DNA of 64,000 nucleotides. Origin: SMWC01 sp964466315. Its GTDB lineage: Bacteria; Pseudomonadota; Gammaproteobacteria; Steroidobacterales; Rariloculaceae. The DNA lies in NCBI GenBank assembly GCA_964466315.1, contig CAYXNS010000005.1, positions 1 to 64,000 on the forward strand. Reading direction: 5' to 3'. The position numbers were made by a program, and so were the translations under genes. The notes under the pieces are model-generated. The model made no database searches and was not told where the DNA came from. It saw only the letters and a list, made by a program, of their open reading frames with translations. Every line of letters starts with the position of its first letter. Position 1 is the first letter of the stretch. Shown piece after piece: positions 53,342-61,412 of the stretch.

Positions 53342-53565
53342 AGTCGTTTCCTCCAGTCCGGAACTTCATCTTCGAGAATCGCTTCGAGCGAATTCATCCG
53401 ACTCTCCATCTGCTGGCTCGTGCGCCATAGCTCTTCGAGCATTCGTTCCTCATCTTCCGAAAGACCCTGAGTTGCTTTCCACTTGGTGATGTAATGCATG
53501 ATGACGGCCAACGGCAGAACGCAGAAGCCGACCGCAACGATGAGAATGATTAGTACGACTTCCAT
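53338..53565 (-). CDS. pspB: Phage-shock protein PspB
   Basis: A 75-residue protein with an N-terminal membrane helix (VVLIILIVAVGFCVLPLAVI) and a cytosolic helix rich in Glu/Arg (DEERMLEELWRTSQQMESRM), the standard PspB layout. Binds PspC and PspA. It begins 5 bases after pspA. Confidence 0.93.
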   Translation of the reverse strand: MEVVLIILIVAVGFCVLPLAVIMHYITKWKATQGLSEDEERMLEELWRTSQQMESRMNSLEAILEDEVPDWRKRL

Positions 53566-53570
53566 CCTGC

Positions 53571-54257
53571 TTATCCGGCTTCTGAACTCTCGACGGGGAG
53601 CTTAGCGCGTCGCGACTTGAGATCCTGCAACTCCTGCTCAACCGCTTCCGCCGATTCTAAGTCGGAAAATTCCTGGTTCAAATCCTTCTTCGTGCCGATA
53701 TCGTAAGCCTCGACGCGCCCCTCGAGGCCGTCGATCCGCCGCTCGAAGCCTTCGAAGCGAACGAGCGCGTCATCGATTCTATAGTCGTGGATCTTCGTGC
53801 GGACCTCCAGCTGTCGTGTCGCCGCTTCATGCCGAACCAGTATCGCCTGTTGTCGAACCTTGGCGACATCGAGTTTCTCCTCGAGTCGGGCAACGTCGGC
53901 ATTGAGCTTTTCCAGACCTTCATCGAGAGCGGCCAGGGTCGCCTCGAGCGCATCGATGGATTTCGTTACGCGAGACTTCTCTGCTAATGCCGCCTTGGCA
54001 AGGTCATCCCGTCCCTTGTCGATAGCCAGCTCGGCCTTGGCTTGCCAATCGCCCACCTCGTGCTGGTAAGCCTTCAATGCCCGCGAGGCCTCCTTGCGAT
54101 CGGCGATGGACCGTACCGCCGCAGAGCGGACCTCGACCAGCGTGCCCTCCATCTCCTGGATCATGAGCCGTACGATCTTCTCAGGATCTTCTGCCTTGTC
54201 GAGGATCGCGTTGATATTGGAATTAACGATGTCCGTGAAGCGTGAAAAGATACCCAT
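53571..54257 (-). CDS. pspA: Phage-shock protein PspA (ESCRT-III-like membrane effector)
   Basis: A 228-residue coiled-coil protein. MGIFSRFTDIVNSNINAILD with the amphipathic start, EDPEKIVRLMIQEMEGTLVE and RSAAVRSIADRKEASRALKA are classic PspA/IM30 sequence. It assembles on damaged inner membrane to hold the proton gradient and inhibits PspF when idle. First gene of pspABC; promoter at 54327-54346. Confidence 0.96.
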   Translation of the reverse strand: MGIFSRFTDIVNSNINAILDKAEDPEKIVRLMIQEMEGTLVEVRSAAVRSIADRKEASRALKAYQHEVGDWQAKAELAIDKGRDDLAKAALAEKSRVTKSIDALEATLAALDEGLEKLNADVARLEEKLDVAKVRQQAILVRHEAATRQLEVRTKIHDYRIDDALVRFEGFERRIDGLEGRVEAYDIGTKKDLNQEFSDLESAEAVEQELQDLKSRRAKLPVESSEAG

Positions 54258-54326
54258 GCCTAAACCCTCTGTCGTTTACCCGCCGCCGTCTTCATGGCGT
54301 GTGCATTCGTAATGGCTACGCTCTGT

Positions 54327-54346
54327 TTAGCACGATGCGTGCCAAC
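54327..54346 (-). promoter_or_regulatory. Sigma-54 promoter of pspABC
   Basis: On the minus strand TTGGCACGCATCGTGCTA has GG (54343-54342) and GC (54331-54330) separated by ten bases, matching TGGCACG-N4-TTGCA except in the -12 half. It lies about 70 bases from the pspA start, as expected for PspF-activated pspA. The A/T-rich stretch to 54480 is a plausible enhancer and IHF region. Confidence 0.8.
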
Positions 54347-54479
54347 CACGGATTTTCCGGTCTAAGCTCCTCAAAAGAAAAGGGATTTCTTGAGTCGACC
54401 CGGATAATTTCATGCGCTGGATATGGTATTTTACACCTATTATTAGTATATTTTACCCATCTATTAGCTTTTTTTACCT

Positions 54480-55502
54480 ATGAATTCCGATCGACCCGAA
54501 GCCGTACCGATTATCGGAGAAGCACCGGTATTTCTCGAGATGCTCGAGCATGTCTCGCGCGCCGCCGCACTCACCAAACCCGTTCTTGTGATCGGCGAGC
54601 GTGGCACGGGTAAGGAACTCATCGCGTCACGCCTGCATTTTCTCTCTGAGCGCTGGGAGCAGCCCCTGATCAAGGTGAATTGCGCCGCCCTGACGGAGAG
54701 TCTGCTCGAGTCCGAACTCTTCGGCCATGAGGCCGGCGCCTTCACGGGCGCGGCACGCACTCACATCGGTCAGTTCGAGCAGTCGAGCGGCAGTACTCTC
54801 GTACTCGATGAGCTCGGGACGATTCCATTGCGCATGCAGGAAAAGATTCTCAGAGTCATCGAGTACGGCGAGTTTCGGCGCGTGGGCGGATCGGAAACGC
54901 TGATCACTGACATTCGAGTCGTTGGCGTCACGAACGATGATCTGCCTCGGCTTGCCGCGCGCGGCGAATTCCGCCCGGACCTCCTGGACAGGCTGGCCTT
55001 TGATGTCATTCACGTACCCCCCCTGCGGGCACGCCCGGAGGACGTATTGACCTTGGCCTACCACTTCGCGGTCAATCTCACGAGCGAACTGAAGAGGCCG
55101 TTTTTCTCCGGGTTCTCCGACAAGGTGATCGCTGAGTTGCTCACAGCGAGTTGGCCCGGCAATGTGCGTGAACTCAAAAATGCCGTCGAACGCAGCGTCT
55201 ACAGAGCGGAGGATTCATCTTTGCCGATCACGGCGGTGATATCGGACCCGTTCGCATCACCGTTCGCCGACCTTGTCCCGCCACCGGAGTTGACCGAATC
55301 CGGGCCCAGCGAGATCGTGGCAGCCGGCATCGAAGCTGGGCGGTCTTTTCCGCTAAGCTTCAAAGCCGTCGTCGCAGACTTCGAGCGAGGCCTGCTTGAT
55401 GAGGCGCTGCGGCGCTCCCAGCATAATCAGCGCATCGCGGCCGAGTTCCTCGGCCTGAGCTACGACCAGTTGCGGGGCCTCGTCCGCAAGTACCGCGCGT
55501 AG
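54480..55502 (+). CDS. pspF: PspF, sigma-54 activator of the phage-shock genes
   Basis: A 340-residue activator with no N-terminal sensor domain, just the AAA+ domain and a Fis-type helix-turn-helix. Walker A GERGTGKE (39-46), GAFTGA (86-91), TLVLDELG (Walker B) and WPGNVRELKNAVERSV are intact; the helix-turn-helix NQRIAAEFLGLSYDQLRGLV ends the protein. Divergent from pspABC, the usual arrangement. Regulated by PspA binding. Its stop TAG sits inside a TAGGAGCGGCC box. Confidence 0.96.
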   Translation: MNSDRPEAVPIIGEAPVFLEMLEHVSRAAALTKPVLVIGERGTGKELIASRLHFLSERWEQPLIKVNCAALTESLLESELFGHEAGAFTGAARTHIGQFEQSSGSTLVLDELGTIPLRMQEKILRVIEYGEFRRVGGSETLITDIRVVGVTNDDLPRLAARGEFRPDLLDRLAFDVIHVPPLRARPEDVLTLAYHFAVNLTSELKRPFFSGFSDKVIAELLTASWPGNVRELKNAVERSVYRAEDSSLPITAVISDPFASPFADLVPPPELTESGPSEIVAAGIEAGRSFPLSFKAVVADFERGLLDEALRRSQHNQRIAAEFLGLSYDQLRGLVRKYRA

Positions 55503-55806
55503 GAGCGGCCACCTGGCCATGGTACGCCGCTTATCGTAGCTGCATACGGCGGTCGCGATGGTCGTGTCTCCTCCGCGCCGTACCCATCGCGCTCTCGTTA
55601 TCGTGGGTGCCAGAGGTCTTCGGGTCGACACGAACCATCACACCCGCCGGTGTCGGGCGCTAAGGCGTCGAGGACGGCGGTAACATCAAGCGGCGAGGCT
55701 AACCCCATTCCCGCGTCTGCGTCGTTATAAGTAATGAGGGGTGAGGCACGGCAGGGCCCGCCGGTCGCCCTTCTCCGCAGCGCGGTGAAGGCTTAAGCTT
55801 GGTGTT
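55503..55806. other. Non-coding stretch before the ECF sigma gene
   Basis: About 300 bases without a supported gene. AACCCC at 55701 and GTCG at 55721 are only weakly like an ECF promoter. Only shadow frames cross it. Confidence 0.5.
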
Positions 55807-56370
55807 GTGGGTGCGGGAGCCGATAGTGCGTTAATGCGCCGTTTTCAGGGCGGCGATACCGCGGCCTTCGAGACCCTGTATGCTCGTCATCGCGGTCCGC
55901 TCTATCGTTACTTTGTCAGGCAAGTCGCGAGAAATGCAGTGGACGATCTTTTTCAGGACGTTTGGCTTCGGATTATCAAGAACCAGGCCCGCTATCGCCC
56001 CGATGCACCGTTCGCGGCTTACCTGTTTCGCATAGCGCACAACGTTCTCGTCGATCACTACCGGCGAGAGGGACGCGCGCCGGAGCTGACATCCGTCGAA
56101 CAGCTGGACGTTCCCGATGTGGGCGCCGGACCCGAGCGTGAGCTGACCCAGTTCGAGTTACGTGCAACGATCACGCGAGCGCTGACCGATCTACCGGCTG
56201 CGCAGCGCGAAGCTTTCCTGCTGCACGAGGAGGCCGGCCTGACGTTGGAGCAGATTGCGGAGGTCGTCGGCACGGGCCGCGAGACGATCAAGAGCCGGCT
56301 CCGCTATGCTTTGAAACGTTTGCGGCAGGATCTGCTGGAGAGCAGTCCCGCGGATGCGGGGCAGGCATGA
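55807..56370 (+). CDS. ECF-type RNA polymerase sigma factor
   Basis: A 187-residue sigma factor with sigma-2 (FETLYARHRGPLYRYFVRQV, DDLFQDVWLRIIKNQARYRP, FAAYLFRIAHNVLVDHYRRE) and sigma-4 (LPAAQREAFLLHEEAGLTLE, QIAEVVGTGRETIKSRLRYA). It begins at GTG 55807. The anti-sigma-like gene overlaps its stop by 4 bases, so the two are co-regulated. Target regulon unknown; a generic envelope or oxidative response is likely. Confidence 0.92.
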   Translation: MGAGADSALMRRFQGGDTAAFETLYARHRGPLYRYFVRQVARNAVDDLFQDVWLRIIKNQARYRPDAPFAAYLFRIAHNVLVDHYRREGRAPELTSVEQLDVPDVGAGPERELTQFELRATITRALTDLPAAQREAFLLHEEAGLTLEQIAEVVGTGRETIKSRLRYALKRLRQDLLESSPADAGQA

Positions 56371-57173
56371 ACACGAGCGATCCCAACAACCCGCTGCCCG
56401 GACAGGATCAGGTGTCCCGAGCGTATCGTGCGGCGGGCTTCAAAGAAGAGCCGCCCGCGGCACTCGATCGCACCATACTCGAACGAGCGAAGCGGCACCG
56501 CCGGCGCCCCCTGGTGTCCTTCATGCGGCCGCTCGCCCTCGCCGCCACCGTCGTCCTGTCGGTCTCCCTGGTATTGCGGTCCGGCATCTTAAATGAAAAC
56601 GCCGAAGTGTTCTCCGATGGCTCACCACCTGCATCGCCGGTGAGAACCGTGCCGGCCGCGACGACCGTGGAGTTCGACGATGCGGCTTCCGCCGACGAAT
56701 CGGCAACGCAGAACTCGCCGGTGCCGGCCACGGCGATCGAATCCTTCGACATCCTCGAAGCCGTGGACTCCCTCGAATCCATCCAATCCATCGAGACGCT
56801 TATCGATTCGGAGTCTGAAGACGCAACTCTCGAAGCCATACTCGAACTCGCGCCGAGCACTGCGGCGCCGGAGGAGCTCGAGGTACGTGGGCGGGAAGCG
56901 CAACCGGCGTTGCGGCAGGAGGCTGCCGGCGAGGCACCGCGCGTGCCGGCGATTTCGGCCGAAGCGCAGCCAATGTTGGAGGACGTCACCGCATCGGAGC
57001 AGTTCGACTGTTCAGGCGTCGATCGCGAGCAACCGGACGATTGGCTCGCGTGTATCGTGTCGGGATTGGAGCAAGGCATGGAACAAGAGGCGAGGGAAGA
57101 ACTGGCGGAATTTGTTCAAGCGTATCCCGAAGTTGCTCTGCCCGAGAATATCGATGCATTGCGAGTTCCGTAA
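56367..57173 (+). CDS. Putative anti-sigma factor, single-pass membrane protein
   Basis: A 268-residue protein. A short N-terminal cytosolic part (VSRAYRAAGFKEEPPAALDR) precedes a basic segment and one membrane helix (FMRPLALAATVVLSVSLVL, about 52-70). The extracytoplasmic part is very acidic and low in complexity, followed by a helical end (FDCSGVDREQPDDWLACIVS, EARE) with two cysteines. Immediate coupling to the ECF sigma gene supports an anti-sigma or sensor role, but no standard anti-sigma domain is clear. Confidence 0.65.
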   Translation: MNTSDPNNPLPGQDQVSRAYRAAGFKEEPPAALDRTILERAKRHRRRPLVSFMRPLALAATVVLSVSLVLRSGILNENAEVFSDGSPPASPVRTVPAATTVEFDDAASADESATQNSPVPATAIESFDILEAVDSLESIQSIETLIDSESEDATLEAILELAPSTAAPEELEVRGREAQPALRQEAAGEAPRVPAISAEAQPMLEDVTASEQFDCSGVDREQPDDWLACIVSGLEQGMEQEAREELAEFVQAYPEVALPENIDALRVP

Positions 57174-57250
57174 ACCGGGAAGCGCGCACTGCCATGCTAG
57201 AATCTGCGCCCCTTCACACAGATTCACTTTAGTCGCGGAGCTTACCTCGC

Positions 57251-58240
57251 ATGACTACGGACACGACCGCGCCCATTCGTGTAGCGATTACGGGTGCCGC
57301 CGGACAGATCGGCTACCAACTGGCTTTTCGAATCGCGTCGGGACAACTCTTCGGTCCCGGACAGCAGGTCATACTCCAGTTGATCGAGATACCGCCTGCA
57401 ATGGACGCGCTGAACGGTGTCGCAATGGAGCTAGACGATTGTGCATTCGACACGCTCAGCAGTGTCGTCGTCACGGATCAGGCGGAAGTCGGCTTTCGCG
57501 ATATTCGATACGCATTGCTCGTCGGCGCGAGACCGCGGACGGCCGACATGGAACGCAAGGACTTGCTTCTCGGCAACGCCCAGATATTCTCGGCTCAAGG
57601 CAAGGCGCTCAACGAGGTAGCTGCGCGCGATGTCAGAGTGTTGGTCGTCGGTAACCCTGCCAACACGAACGCGCTCATCGCACGAGAGAATGCACCGAAT
57701 CTCGATCCTCGAAACTTCACTGCCATGACGCGCCTCGACCACAACCGGGCCAAAGCGCAGCTTGCGGACAAGACCGGTGCGCATGTGTCCGAAGTCAGCG
57801 GCATGATCATATGGGGAAATCATTCGGCTACTCAGTATCCGGATATCTCTCATGCGACGGTCCGCGGCGAGCCGGCCGCGGCCCAGGTCCCGGATGACTG
57901 GTACCGCAACGATTTCATCCCGACCGTGCAGAACCGCGGCACGGCCATCATCAAGGCGCGCGGCGCATCCTCAGCCGCATCCGCCGCCTCGGCCACGATC
58001 GATCACGTTCGCGATTGGGCGCTCGGCACGCCGGGTGACGCTTGGGTCAGCATGGGCGTTGCTTCCGACGGCAGTTACGGCATCGCTGACGGTATCGTCT
58101 ATTCCTATCCCGTGACCTGCAACAACGGCGCCTATAAAATCGTCCAGGGATTGGACATTAGTGATTTCAGCCGTGACAAAATGGATTCGACGGACGCCGA
58201 GCTTCGTGAAGAGCGCGAGAACGTAGCGGAGTTGCTCTAG
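57251..58240 (+). CDS. mdh: Malate dehydrogenase
   Basis: A 329-residue NAD-dependent enzyme. NAD loop GAAGQIGYQL, substrate Arg region GARPRTADMERKDLL, VVGNPANTNALIARENAP, catalytic Asp/His pair RLDHNRA and IIWGNHSATQYPD. The WGNHS signature is the LDH/MDH type of cytosolic malate dehydrogenases. It oxidises malate to oxaloacetate in the citric acid cycle. Starts 77 bases after the anti-sigma-like gene. Confidence 0.96.
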   Translation: MTTDTTAPIRVAITGAAGQIGYQLAFRIASGQLFGPGQQVILQLIEIPPAMDALNGVAMELDDCAFDTLSSVVVTDQAEVGFRDIRYALLVGARPRTADMERKDLLLGNAQIFSAQGKALNEVAARDVRVLVVGNPANTNALIARENAPNLDPRNFTAMTRLDHNRAKAQLADKTGAHVSEVSGMIIWGNHSATQYPDISHATVRGEPAAAQVPDDWYRNDFIPTVQNRGTAIIKARGASSAASAASATIDHVRDWALGTPGDAWVSMGVASDGSYGIADGIVYSYPVTCNNGAYKIVQGLDISDFSRDKMDSTDAELREERENVAELL

Positions 58241-58270
58241 GCGCGCTTGTACAGAATCTAGAGAGGCAAC

Positions 58271-60703
58271 GTGGCAACACTATTCTGGCTCATTGTTATC
58301 CTCGGCATCGCTCTAACACTGGCGTACCGCCGCGTTGACTTGAAGGTATCCACAGCGACCGTTGGTGCTCTGGCCGTCGTGTATACAGTCTTTGGAACGA
58401 GCGTATTTTGGGCGATTGTTCTTTGGCTCCTATTCGTGCCTCTCGCCGCGCTTAATGTCGAGACGTTGCGTCGCGAACACCTGACCTTCCCGCTGCTCAA
58501 CATCTTCCGCACGATGGTCCCGTCGCTCTCGCGTACGGAGCGTGATGCACTTGAAGCCGGTAACGTTTGGTGGGAGGGCGAGTTGTTCTCCGGCATGCCC
58601 GACTGGCACAAGCTGACCGACCTACCGGCGCCCATGCTGACCGACAAAGAGCAGGCTTTTCTCGATGGGCCGACCGAAGAATTGTGCCAGATGCTCGATA
58701 ATTGGGACGTTACGCATGATCGTCTCGATATGTCGAAGAAGGTCTGGTCGTTCATTAAGCGAGAACGCTTCTTCGGCATGATCATTCCGGAGGAGTACGG
58801 CGGGCTCGGTTTCTCACCGTTCGCGAACTCCGTCGTCCTGACGAAGATTGCGTCGTACAATGGGACCGCGGCTACCACTATCGGTGTCCCGAACTCCCTG
58901 GGTCCGGCGGAGTTGCTTTTGCACTACGGCACGGACGAACAAAAACAGCGCTGGCTCCCGGGCCTGGCTTCGGCCGAGGAAATTCCGTGCTTCGCGCTAA
59001 CGTCCGCGCGGGCAGGCTCAGATGCGACGGCCATCGTCGATTCGGGCGTTGTCTGCAAGGGCAGCTACGAGGGTGAGCAGGTCCTCGGCATCCGTCTGAA
59101 CTGGGACAAGCGCTATATCACGCTTACGCCCATCGCGACAGTACTCGGACTCGCGTTCAAGCTCTACGACCCGGATCACCTGATTGGCGACCGCGACGAG
59201 TACGGTATCACGGCCGCGCTGATACCGACCCATTTGCCCGGCGTGACGATCGGCCGCCGGCATCTGCCGATCGGCATTCCGTTCCTGAACGGACCGACGC
59301 AGGGAAAGGACGTTTTCGTTCCGCTGGACTCGATCATCGGCGGACCCGAGATGGCCGGCCAGGGGTGGCGGATGCTCGTCGAACTGCTCTCGGTCGGGCG
59401 CGGGATCACGCTGCCGAGTAACGCCCTTGGCGGCGCCAAGGCGTGTGTTTACGCGGCCGGCGCTTATGCGCGCATCCGGCGGCAGTTCAACCTGCCCATC
59501 GGGAAGTTCCACGGCGTCAGCGAAGCCCTCGCGAGGATGGCCGGAATCACCTACATCATGACGGCAGCGTCACGAGTCACCTGCGCCGCATTAAACAACG
59601 GTGAGAAGCCCGCCGTCCCCACAGCGATCTTGAAGTATCACAACACCGAGTTCGCGCGGGTAGTCATCAACGATGCAATGGACGTGCACGGAGGCAAGGC
59701 CATCATGCTCGGGCCAAAGAACTTCCTCGCCCGAAAATACGAGTCCTTGCCCATCAGTATCACGGTGGAAGGCGCCAATATACTTACGCGAAATCTCATC
59801 ATCTTCGGCCAGGGTGCAATACGCTGCCACCCCTTCGTTCTCCCCGAACTCGAAGCAGCTGCAGACGAGGATCGCGAACGCGGCCTCATCGATTTCGATC
59901 GGCTACTCTTTAAACACATCGGCTACGCGATATCGAATGCCGTTCGTTCGCTCGTTATGGGGTTGACGCTATCGAGATTCACCGACGTCCCGGCACAGGG
60001 ATGGAAGCGCCGTTACTATCAGCGCGTCAATCGTTACAGCGCGTCGTTCGCACTCGCGGCCGACATCTCCATGCTCATCCTGGGTGGCGAGTTGAAGCGT
60101 AAGGAACTGCTGTCCGCTCGCCTCGGCGATGTCTTGAGTTACCTCTACCTCGTCTCGATGGTGCTGAAACACTATGAGGATCAGGGCTGTCCAGAGGCCG
60201 ACCGACCGCTCGTTGAGTGGTCGTGCCGCATGCTGCTCTATCGAACACAGGAACAGTTGCATAGCTTCCTGCGGAACTTTCCCAACCGCTGGGTAGCCAC
60301 CGCACTGAGGCTCATCATTTTTCCGCGCGGCAGGACATTCTCGTCGCCGGCCGACGAACTCGGACAACAGATCACCAAACTCATTATCAACCCGACGGCG
60401 ACACGTGAGCGACTCTGCGCCGACATCTACAAGACCGTGGAACCCGGCAACCCGCTCGGACTACTGCAGGAAGCGCTGGAACTCGCCGAGGAGGTCAAGC
60501 CTTTCGAGCGAAAGGTGTTCGACGCCAAGCGACGCGGCGAACTCATGGCCGACGATACGCCGGGACAGATCGAAGAGGCGCGCAAGAAGCGCATCATCAC
60601 CGCCGAGGAAGCGAAGCAGATTCGAGCCTTCGACGAGAAGGTCATGGCGTTGATCGCCGTAGACGATTTCGCTCCCGAGTCCCTGAAACGAAACGCTCCT
60701 TAG
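58271..60703 (+). CDS. fadE: Membrane-associated acyl-CoA dehydrogenase FadE
   Basis: An 810-residue enzyme that starts fatty-acid beta-oxidation. GTG 58271 has AGAGAGG upstream. The N-terminus has two membrane helices (LFWLIVILGIALTLAYRRVD, FWAIVLWLLFVPLAAL). The dehydrogenase core has FAD/substrate blocks (GMIIPEEYGGLGFSPFANSV, FALTSARAGSDATA, AGQGWRMLVELLSVGRGITL, MDVHGGKAIMLGPKNFLARK, VEGANILTRNLIIFGQGAIR) and the FadE-specific C-terminal domain. Length matches E. coli FadE. Beyond the TAG the frame stays open for 19 more codons. Confidence 0.95.
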   Translation: MATLFWLIVILGIALTLAYRRVDLKVSTATVGALAVVYTVFGTSVFWAIVLWLLFVPLAALNVETLRREHLTFPLLNIFRTMVPSLSRTERDALEAGNVWWEGELFSGMPDWHKLTDLPAPMLTDKEQAFLDGPTEELCQMLDNWDVTHDRLDMSKKVWSFIKRERFFGMIIPEEYGGLGFSPFANSVVLTKIASYNGTAATTIGVPNSLGPAELLLHYGTDEQKQRWLPGLASAEEIPCFALTSARAGSDATAIVDSGVVCKGSYEGEQVLGIRLNWDKRYITLTPIATVLGLAFKLYDPDHLIGDRDEYGITAALIPTHLPGVTIGRRHLPIGIPFLNGPTQGKDVFVPLDSIIGGPEMAGQGWRMLVELLSVGRGITLPSNALGGAKACVYAAGAYARIRRQFNLPIGKFHGVSEALARMAGITYIMTAASRVTCAALNNGEKPAVPTAILKYHNTEFARVVINDAMDVHGGKAIMLGPKNFLARKYESLPISITVEGANILTRNLIIFGQGAIRCHPFVLPELEAAADEDRERGLIDFDRLLFKHIGYAISNAVRSLVMGLTLSRFTDVPAQGWKRRYYQRVNRYSASFALAADISMLILGGELKRKELLSARLGDVLSYLYLVSMVLKHYEDQGCPEADRPLVEWSCRMLLYRTQEQLHSFLRNFPNRWVATALRLIIFPRGRTFSSPADELGQQITKLIINPTATRERLCADIYKTVEPGNPLGLLQEALELAEEVKPFERKVFDAKRRGELMADDTPGQIEEARKKRIITAEEAKQIRAFDEKVMALIAVDDFAPESLKRNAP

Positions 60704-60763
60704 GCATGCAAGAAGACAACCAAGAAGCCTGCGGCGAAGAAGCGCCCACGTGCGTCGGGCTGA
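60704..60763 (+). other. In-frame Lys-rich tail after the fadE amber stop
   Basis: Directly after TAG at 60701-60703 the same frame reads ACKKTTKKPAAKKRPRASG then TGA at 60761-60763. The lysine/alanine/proline composition is that of a flexible basic C-terminal tail. It suggests either a longer ancestral FadE whose tail was cut by a nonsense change, or occasional readthrough. Confidence 0.45.
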
Positions 60764-60853
60764 CTCCCGATCGGGCGCACCGCAGCGGCCACCGCACGGG
60801 CTGCTGTGCTACATTTGCGGTCCAACCGATAACTAGTCGCAGCGGAGACTTTT

Positions 60854-61342
60854 ATGCGAACTCGTTTGGTAATAGCCTTGGTTTGCAGCCTGGCAATCTA
60901 CGGCTGCGGCCAACAGGATAGCGAACCCGCCGCGCCCTCGGCTGCTGAGCCCGCGTCGGCACCCGCCGCCGCACCGGTCATAGCTCGCAAGCCGTCGCCA
61001 CCGGGCGCGATGGTCTACATCATCTTGCCGGAGGACGGCGCGGAAGTGCAGAGCCCCGTCACGGTCGTTTTCGGCCTCAAGGGCGCGGGTGTGGCGCCGG
61101 CCGGTATCGACCTGCCGAATACCGGACATCATCACCTGCTCGTCAACGCCGAACTTGCGACACTGGATCTACCGATACCGGCTGATGCCCAGCATATTCA
61201 CTTCGGTTTGGGGCAGACTGAAACAACAGCCGAACTTGCCCCGGGAGATCACACGCTGCGACTCGCACTCGGCGATCTGCTCCATATTCCCCATGATCCG
61301 CCACTGTTATCGGAACCGGTTACCATCCAGGTAGTTGAATGA
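60854..61342 (+). CDS. DUF4399 lipoprotein
   Basis: A 162-residue protein with a lipoprotein signal (LVCSLAIYGCGQQD), an Ala/Pro-rich linker (about 24-48) and a DUF4399 domain (GAMVYIILPEDGAEVQSPVT, VVFGLKGAGVAPAGIDLPNT, GHHHLLVNAE, DAQHIHFGLGQTETTAELAP, GDHTLRLALGDLLHIPHDPP). The HHH and HIHF histidines could bind metal. Exposed in the periplasm. Function unknown. Confidence 0.88.
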   Translation: MRTRLVIALVCSLAIYGCGQQDSEPAAPSAAEPASAPAAAPVIARKPSPPGAMVYIILPEDGAEVQSPVTVVFGLKGAGVAPAGIDLPNTGHHHLLVNAELATLDLPIPADAQHIHFGLGQTETTAELAPGDHTLRLALGDLLHIPHDPPLLSEPVTIQVVE

Positions 61343-61412
61343 CTGGACGCCGCGGTCAAGAATAGCGGTGGAGAGGATCACTCGACTGCATTGCGGTTCT
61401 TAGGAGTCAGGC

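Noticed and set aside
55701..55724. Autoregulatory ECF promoter (AACCCC and CGTC-like boxes)
   Set aside because: Spacing is short and the -10 part is poor; nothing distinguishes it from chance.
34828..60763. Genome-wide reassignment of UAG to an amino acid
   Set aside because: glnK, amtB, pspF and the flavoprotein all end at UAG in the expected place, so UAG is a normal stop.
60706..60921. 71-residue ORF between fadE and the DUF4399 gene
   Set aside because: It is another frame of the Lys-rich tail region and overlaps the DUF4399 start without a ribosome-binding site.
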